A model generated the notes under the pieces. That model was not told where the DNA came from, searched no databases, and saw only the letters and a program-made list of their open reading frames with translations. The translations under genes were made by a program, and so were the position numbers. From contig NC_064541.1 of assembly GCF_023856365.1 (NCBI RefSeq), positions 20,851,214 to 20,915,213 of the forward strand: a DNA stretch of 64,000 bases, given 5' to 3'. Of this stretch, positions 57,650 to 64,000 are shown piece by piece. Every line of letters begins with the position of its first letter. Within the stretch, counting starts at the first letter, position 1. Source of the DNA: Brienomyrus brachyistius (taxonomy: Eukaryota; Chordata; Actinopteri; Osteoglossiformes; Mormyridae).

Positions 57650-57855
57650 GCAGGATAATTCTAACCCATTCCCTGTCAAAACCAAACATCTCAATGTTTA
57701 CAAAATCACAGAAAGGGGTAACAAAAAAGAGTGGCTTCAGGCAGGCCGGACCGGGAAGCCCTGGCCAGCGCGACACTCGCCTCTTTGCGGAAAACCTCCT
57801 TGCTCTTCTTCGCCAGCTCGCTGGAGGTATCAGCCTCTGCGGTCTTGGTGGAGAA
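56622..57855 (-). CDS. setd2: setd2: SRI domain and C terminus
   Basis: Exons 57781-57855, 57100-57201 and 56622-56783 encode TAEADTSSELAKKSKEVFRK, MSQFIVQCLNPYRKPDCKLG, DDFKHLARKLTHGVMNKELK and KNPEDLECNENVKHKTKEYI, ending KYMQKFGPLYKPKEDTEVD. The SRI domain binds the phosphorylated C-terminal repeats of RNA polymerase II. It is nearly identical to the mammalian domain as I recall it. A 23-C run (57058-57080) lies 20 bases downstream of the donor of the 57100-57201 exon. Confidence 0.96.
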
Positions 57856-60800
57856 CTGCAGGAGGGGGACAGCAGGATATCGACATGACCATTTCCTTTG
57901 CCCATAGGAGAACATGGGGGCTCATTACCATATACTACTTTTTCCTAATGCCACAGAGTTTGTCAGGTTTTCACTAAGGTTGTGCGAGCTTGTCACTGTT
58001 AGTCACTCTGATTCACAGAGATTTAACAATACATCATACCACAGCAGGAATTAAGAAGAGGAGATCCAAGTTAATGCTTTATAAGCCGTTAGGGATGGCA
58101 TTCAGCATGGAGACCTCCAGGGTCCTCACAGGGAGAACGTACTGAGGAGAGGACCGGGAACGGGGAAACGCAGCCACATGCGTCACATGCGCTCAGCGTC
58201 AGGGGGCGCGGGGGTGCGGGGGTAGCACGGAGACGAGAACCCCACAAAGGCACGTTTGACGGACCACATTGTTCCGACCGGGAATAACGAGAACAGCAAC
58301 TCAAGGGCGTTTAGAGTGAGGAGAGTCTGAGCAGTGGGATCTGCAAATGCAAACACATTAAGCTGCCTCGGATTATCATCAAAGGAAAGGGGGGGGGACC
58401 CTGTGATCACGGCAAAAATGCAGACGAGAGTGCGGAACCCCACCCCTCGGGGGCCCAGGGGCGAGGCAGCTGTCTGAGGACAGACAGATGGCAGCCACAG
58501 AGACAGGCAGGGCTGCTATTCCACCGTCTTTCTGATCCAAGAACCACTTCATTTTAAATCATGAAACAACAATTAGCCTCCACGTGCCTTTGTGGCCGCG
58601 TCAGGACAGAAGGGGCGGGGACTCTGCGACTCTGCAGTGTCTTGGGGGTATTTCATTTCATTAAAAAGGGCATTTGCACAGCGTCTTGTACTGGGCAAAG
58701 CATTTAAGGAATAATACTTCATTTGCTTTAATAACACATGAAAGTGGCCCTTTTCCCTGTTTTACCGCCAGGAGAAACATAAGCTTTCGCGCGCTAATGG
58801 TCTCCCGGCTGACAAAGTGGCTGGAGTAAAGGGGCCAGCAGCCCATCTCTCTCACATCCCCTGGCCTCGTTTAACCTTCCTTATGCAACACGGGATGAAT
58901 TAGGGACCTGCCCCGCATGCACGCTCCCATGCGCGCTCCCATGCGCCCATGCACCCTCCCATGCGCCCATGCACCCTCCCATGCGCCCATGCACCCTCCC
59001 ATGCGCCCATGCACACACGCTTCACACGGCTTGCCCGTGTTCTGCTGCTGGTGGCACCAGTTCTGCTTCCTGTATATTTAAGTGTCACAGAGTAAAGATG
59101 ACATGGCAATCAGGGGATGGCCGCGAAATCCCCAGTGTGGGTGAAAGTAGACTGATTGGAGCCGACTCTCCCAACTTGGGTCCTACTGCTGCACCAGACA
59201 AAGCCAAGGTGTCTCCATGTTTAGTGTTTCTGTTCGTAACGTTTCTCCATGACACTCCACGTGCCAAAATCTCTGCCTTCATGCCAAACCTCTAGATCCA
59301 CAAGAAACACTGATACTTATGCAAGCAATGTGACTTTAGATTGGATGCAACTTAAAATTGAGTAGTTTACCAACCCAAGAATGTGCATACCACCTTAAAC
59401 ACGACCGTCATGAAAGACACACGCTACAACCTTTGTAGCGCGTAGAGGGATCACCACCAGCAACCACAGCCGGACTGACGGTGCAAGGGTACCTTGGAGG
59501 GGTTTTCGTCATATGTCGGAGTCCCCAAGTCCATCTCGGCCTCGTGCTCCACGCTGGTGTCCTCGCTGCCCCCTTCCCAACAAGGAGGGTCCCACTGTGT
59601 CTGTCTGCAGAAGAAAGAGGTCACACAATCAGAAGGAGAAATGCGACCATGCGGAAATAGTTTTAAAATGGCAAACGATGTGTAGCTATACAAATCCGTC
59701 TAATTCATACTTAAAACACAATTCAAACTTGCTTTCTGGAACACACTATACTGGATATTAACTTCTACAGACAGACTCAGTATTTAAAGGAATATCCACC
59801 CATCCCAAGGGGGCAGTTTTAAAATGGTGGGCCGACACCTACCTCGTGATCACATGGTAGTAGTAAATCTTGCCCTCAGAATCCCTCGCCACCTTCCAGC
59901 TCGGAGGAAGCACAATTGTTTTGGGTTTGGGCGGCGAAGGCGGGGGCAGGTCCATCAGGCTGTTGGGGGCCATGAGCTCCTGTGGAAAGAGGCAGGGGGA
60001 AGTCACGGGGGATGTGGGGGCTCACAAGGGAATGATGGAGCAGCATGATGCACAGGATGAAGCTCAACAGCAACAGCAACACTATCAGACACGAGCAAAA
60101 AACAGCTGAACCGCAATAAAGAAACACTGAAGATGAAAGTGCAGGAACACAGACAATCCGAATCAAACAAGCAAGGAGACTCCACTGTTAGAAAGGAAGC
60201 CGATCAGAAAATGAGCTGAGGAAAGAGAGTGAAAACACAGTGAAAGGTGGGGCCACAGAATCAGATAGAAAAGGAAAAGGAATTAAAAGGCTAAAGACAC
60301 CCCCACAGGAAAACACTCACCTCATCAGGAAACATCTCAATAATCTTTGGACTTACTAAAATGTTTTGAAGTGGGACAGCAGGCTGTCGAGCTGTAACAT
60401 GCTGAACACCTCACCTGTGCCTATCGCGCAACGCAACAAGAAACAAGAAAAGGCACTCTGGTGCCACCCAGTGGCTGAACAAGCACGTTACCTGCTGAAC
60501 AGCCGGTGCGGTGACGATGGTGGTTACAGTGCCGGCCTGCTGCAGCACCACTCCCTGCTGATGGCTGCTGTAGACTGGCTGGCCCTGAAGGTAGCCTGTG
60601 GCAGGCTCAGCATAGGCCTGCTGGAGGGAGACGTGGGGAAACACGAACACGCACGCCGATTAACTAGAGAAACCAACCTACAATGGTGCAGCCTCAGGCA
60701 AGTAAGAAACAATTGTGGAAGAATAACAAGAGCGACATCCAGCGACAAGCAAACCGCTTTCCCAGCATGCTTTGTAAGCGACTTGATGGCATTCTCGGTA

Positions 60801-63800
60801 AGGTATATCCGCACCGGGGCCACAAGGGGGCAGTGGTGCTCACCTGGATGACGGGCGTGCCGGCTTGTGGGTAAGCTGCGGGGATGCTGTACACAGTTTG
60901 GCCCTGGTAGTAGACAGCAGTCTGTGGCTGGGCACTGGCTGGGTACTGCTGGGGGGGCTGTGCCTGCACAGGGAGAGGCTGTGGCACGCTGGCGTTCCAC
61001 AGGGGGGTGTAGCCCTGCTGGGCCTGGCCCGGCACGCCGGCTGCTGCCGACGGCACTGCCACAGGCAGGACGGCGACCGCTGCGGGGTCCTGGCTGGCTG
61101 GCCGGGGCTGTACGTACTGGGCCCCCCCAGGGGGGAGCTCCAGCGATGGAGGCGCCGCCACGTGCTGGACGCCGGCGACGGCTGGGGCCTGGGAGGCCTG
61201 CGTGGGGGCCGGCGAAGTCAGAGCCAGCTCGGAGATCAGAGGCTGGGGGGGCGTCTGCTCATACGGCACAGTGCCAGCACTGGCGCACAGAGGCTCCACC
61301 GCGGGGGTGGGCAGGAGCACCTTGCCCGCGTTGGGATTGGTGGGATCCACGTAGGTCTGCATGGGGTAGCCGGGAGGGTAGCCCATGAAGCCGTGTGGGC
61401 TGGGGGAATAGCCCAAGGTCTCGTAGGCCATGGTCTGCAGCTGCTGCTGCTTCTGGGCCTCCTTCTGAGCCACCTCCTGCTCAAAGAGCTTCCTCCGCTC
61501 CTCCGTGGAAAGCTTGTTGCGCTCCTTGGTCCTCCCCTTCTTGCTGCCGTTGAGATTGCTGTACCTTCGAGAGAACGACAGTTATTAGAGCATCGCCACA
61601 ACTCCCACGGGGATGGCAGCAGGGGCTTGTAGGCAGGGCGACGACGGTAGAATTAGGCCTGTAGGTGTGAACAGAGGCCTGCAAACCCACGATGGGTGGG
61701 ATCGGAAAGCATCCAATCATTACCTGATTCATGACTATGAATGCAAAAGGCAGCCAATGGGAAGAGACCCCCATTCAAAGTCAAGGCACCGTATTCCTGC
61801 CCACAGCACCGTCATCATACGTGCTAATAAGAGGTCTGCTGGACGCCCACCCGTCCCTCCCTCACCGGTCATCGCCAGCGCGCCGGCTGCTCCTCTCGTA
61901 GGCGGAGGGGGGCGGCGACAGGGAGGGCCGGCGGCGGCGGCGCTCGGTGCTGCGTGGCGTCCTCTCCAGGTCCCGCTCCCTGTCGCGGTCGCGGCTACCG
62001 GACGAGGTGCGGGTCGCCTGCGGGCCGTCTCGCTCCCAACTGCGCTCTGCTCGGAGGGGCGGTGGCCAGATGAGCAGACAATCAGCGGGGGCTCGGTGCT
62101 TGACACGAGCCGCTGCCCCTCCCCCCGGTGTCCCGAAAGCATTACACAAATGAGGAAGCGTTTAATTCAGCGAAACCTCGTTAATGACCCAAAATGGCAA
62201 CGGCTCAGCAGAGCAGCAACATCTGAGCAGGAAAATAGCAAGACGTCCCTACTTACCGCTATTCTAAGAAACCGGTTAAAACAATCCAAGTGAATATTAA
62301 CACACTATGTGGCTGTCTGTGGCCATATCAGGCAATCAGATTTTGGCCAGCATCAATGAACTGGCATGTTACACTCGGCTGTACTCCAGCCATTTTTAAC
62401 ATCTTAGCTACATAAAGAATTCTGCTTCACCTGCAGTGAAGTATTTTTAAAATGCCCTCTTTCCCTGACACGCTGCTTCTGAATTTCTAAATTTCAGACG
62501 GACTCGGACATCAGTTCATCCTTTATAATGTTAATCAACAGGCTGGTCCTCCTGGATCCAACACCTCAAAATCCACGTATTTTATTCCACAGGAACGTGG
62601 AGACTCTACGGCAAAAATGAGCATTAGCCTAAGCGCCAGGGCAACACCTCGACTCTGCTGGTATATTCATAAGCTCTGGATGTTTCATTATAACACCCGT
62701 TACAGCAATGAGGAAAGACAGCACCATGTAATGACACAAGTGGTCCTACCCTTGGGCTCCTTCTCCACCTGGCTCTTCTTGGGGATTCGGTATACCTCCT
62801 GTAAGGAGACACATGGTCAGCGTCGCCCTCACACAAGCTGCAGATCATGGCCAGGCTGCAGGGACCGCCTACCTTCAGCTCCTTCCAGCTGTCCAGCAGC
62901 CGGCTGGCCATGTCGCTGACGTCGGCGGCGCGGACCGGAGGCTCCTGGCTCCTCTCGCTCTCCACGTCCGACACAGCCTCCTCCTCATCCTGCGATGGGG
63001 TCTCCACAGCGACAGACTCTGCTGCAACAGGCCCCGTGGCCACGGGAACGCTGGATCCGGTGGGCTCGGCCATGTCGACGGCTGATGACCCAGGAGGTTC
63101 TGTCGCCGCGGCATGGGCTGATTCCGTGGTCTCAGCCTCCACAGCCGTAATGGGCGGGGCCTCCTCCACGGGCTCACTCACCACTACCTCCATCACGCTG
63201 GAGGCCTCTTCTTCAGCTGGTACCTGAGCATCCTCCAGTCTGGGAGGCTCCTCCACAGTGAGCGTCTCATTCTCACTGCTGGCCTCCACTTCGGCGGCCA
63301 CCTGCGGGGCCCCCTCTGCGTCTCCATCCTGGTCACTCCCCTCCTCGCTGCGACTGGGCCCCTCTGTACTCTCCTCCTCTGGCTGACTGGCTTCCACGAC
63401 TTTGGCTTTGACCTCGACCTCAGAACCCGCCAAATCTTCAGACACTTCCTGCTTGCTAGCTGCCGGCTCTTCTTCCTCGGCCTGGGGTTCCCCAACTGCC
63501 TCTGTCCCGGCCTGGTCGCTCACAGCAATCTCCGTGGGTAGGGAGTCATCCTCCTCTTCTTCGTCTTCCTCCTCATCGTCCTCCTTACCATCTGAGGCCT
63601 TGCTGGCATCCGACAGCGCGCTGTCCAGGCTGTTCTCGCTGATGATCTTGAGGCGGCGGTACACGGTCCGCTTGGGCGTGTCACTGTCCAACTCGGGGCC
63701 CTGCTTGGCCGGGGGCCCATCAGGAGTGTTAAGTGGGGTCTGGGCACGGGATGTGTTTTCACTCGAGTAGCCATCCAGCTCGGGGGCCTGGGGCAAGGCC

Positions 63801-63895
63801 TGGCTTTGGGCCCAGCGCTGGATGAAGTGTAGAACCCGGCTCTCCTCCAGCATGTTCTTGGTGGAGATGGGGAGAACCTCCAGGCTCTTCATGAT
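56622..63895 (-). CDS. setd2: SETD2, C-terminal third (5' part outside window)
   Basis: Histone H3 lysine-36 trimethyltransferase that travels with elongating RNA polymerase II (established for the family). Ten exons on the minus strand, right to left: 62873-63895, 62750-62798, 61866-62046 (or 62049), 60844-61558, 60492-60620, 59843-59979, 59493-59604, 57781-57855, 57100-57201, 56622-56783. All phases agree, giving 894 residues with a TAG stop. They cover the post-SET acidic region, the linker, a Pro/Gln-rich region, the WW domain and the SRI domain. The catalytic AWS-SET-postSET part would lie beyond 64,000. Human SETD2 is 2,564 residues, so this is about its last third. The exon ending at 57781 uses a GC donor. 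Confidence 0.95.
57563..57650. repeat. (CA)n microsatellite in setd2 intron
   Basis: About 88 bp of CACACA, with a few AAACAC interruptions at the left end. Confidence 0.95.
57856..59492. other. setd2 intron sequence with short repeat
   Basis: Intron between the exons at 57781-57855 and 59493-59604. It contains a small array at about 58,925-59,012 of the unit 'catgcgcccatgcaccctcc' (20 bp, about four copies). No other feature is recognised. Confidence 0.6.
59493..59979 (-). CDS. setd2: setd2: WW domain exons
   Basis: Exons 59843-59979 and 59493-59604. The first encodes LMDLPPPSPPKPKTIVLPPS, then WKVARDSEGKIYYYHVITR. The second continues QTQWDPPCWEGGSEDTSVEH and EAEMDLGTPTYDEN. The two signature tryptophans (in SWK and QWDPP), the YYYH block and the preceding proline-rich run are intact. 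The intron splits the domain between R and Q. Confidence 0.95.
60492..62046 (-). CDS. setd2: setd2: basic linker and Pro/Gln-rich low-complexity region
   Basis: Exons 61866-62046, 60844-61558 and 60492-60620. The first is Arg/Ser/Asp-rich with RRPSLSPPPSAYERSSRRAG. The second holds the helical KERNKLSTEERRKLFEQEVA segment followed by GYPPGYPMQTYVDPTNPNAG and a Pro/Ala/Gln/Val-rich tail. The third ends HQQGVVLQQAGTVTTIVTAP. The KLSTEERRKLFEQ stretch is a SETD2 hallmark. The rest is low complexity, as in other vertebrates. Confidence 0.9.
60621..60843. other. Short setd2 intron
   Basis: A 223-bp intron with standard GT-AG ends on the minus strand; nothing else is visible. Confidence 0.7.
62750..63895 (-). 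CDS. setd2: setd2: acidic post-SET region and linker
   Basis: The 1,023-bp exon begins IMKSLEVLPISTKNMLEESR and continues GYSSENTSRAQTPLNTPD, YRRLKIISENSLDSALSDAS, then a long Glu/Asp/Ser/Val-rich stretch with EEEDEEEEDDS, and ends QDEEEAVSDVESERSQEPPV ... LLDSWKELK. The 49-bp exon gives EVYRIPKKSQVEKEPKG. Both ends match vertebrate SETD2 closely, while the acidic middle is expected to be fast-evolving and disordered. Confidence 0.93.
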
Positions 63896-64000
63896 CTGTG
63901 CAGACACACACATCAGCCCACGGCCATCCTCCCCAAAACACCTCACCGGTGACCTGCTGGGCTCGGTGCACCGGTGAATCGCCCATGCAGGCTGTCATCT

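Noticed and set aside
61613..62293. Plus-strand frame of 226 codons opposite setd2
   Set aside because: It is antisense to a confirmed setd2 exon and its introns, with no independent similarity.

Overview
This is a eukaryotic, vertebrate window. Genes are split into many short exons with GT-AG introns, and the introns and spacers are full of microsatellites, minisatellites and tRNA-derived short interspersed repeats. The repeat types (SINE tails reading 'CGATGGGCTGG', B boxes of the GGTTCGATTCC type, elements with an 'agcgcccggggagcag' block) and the compact introns suggest a ray-finned fish. I cannot name the species from the sequence.

Three genes are recognisable. (1) nbeal2 (neurobeachin-like 2), + strand, at least 7251-31982. 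It has 54 coding exons whose joined frame gives about 2,760-2,775 residues: N-terminal solenoid, ConA-like lectin domain, PH-BEACH, BEACH and C-terminal WD40. (2) A p75 neurotrophin-receptor-like death-domain gene, best matched to nradd (NRH family), + strand, 43102-52960. It encodes a signal peptide, a shortened two-repeat cysteine-rich ectodomain, one membrane segment and a death domain. (3) The C-terminal third of setd2, - strand, 56622-63895, with the acidic region, WW domain and SRI domain. The catalytic SET domain lies beyond the right edge. nradd and setd2 are convergent. The order nbeal2-nradd-setd2 matches what I recall of mammalian 3p21.31, so the block looks like conserved synteny.

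Layout: 1-4,380 non-genic with a 108-bp tandem duplication, SINE-like sequence and a 27-bp minisatellite; 4,380-4,800 a CpG-rich block that is probably the nbeal2 promoter; 5,867-6,290 a 70-bp tandem array with tRNA-like A and B boxes; 7,200-32,940 nbeal2, many of whose introns carry tandem arrays; 33,000-43,000 a spacer with a 31-bp x ~34 minisatellite (34.7-35.8 kb) and old SINE fragments; 43,100-53,590 nradd, whose first intron holds a ~1-kb almost pure purine tract; 54,014-54,380 another 31-bp array; 54,915-64,000 setd2 with its 3' UTR.

Points of most interest: a +1 frame break in a 13-C run in nbeal2 exon 30; two rival first exons for nbeal2; a 66-bp (22-codon) minisatellite that continues the open frame of an nbeal2 exon; two GC-AG introns; loss of the middle two cysteine-rich repeats and the transmembrane cysteine in the p75-like receptor; and the tRNA-like tandem array. 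I found no evidence of an undescribed multi-gene system; the unusual content is mostly tandem-repeat biology. Protein family comparisons are from memory, not from database searches.
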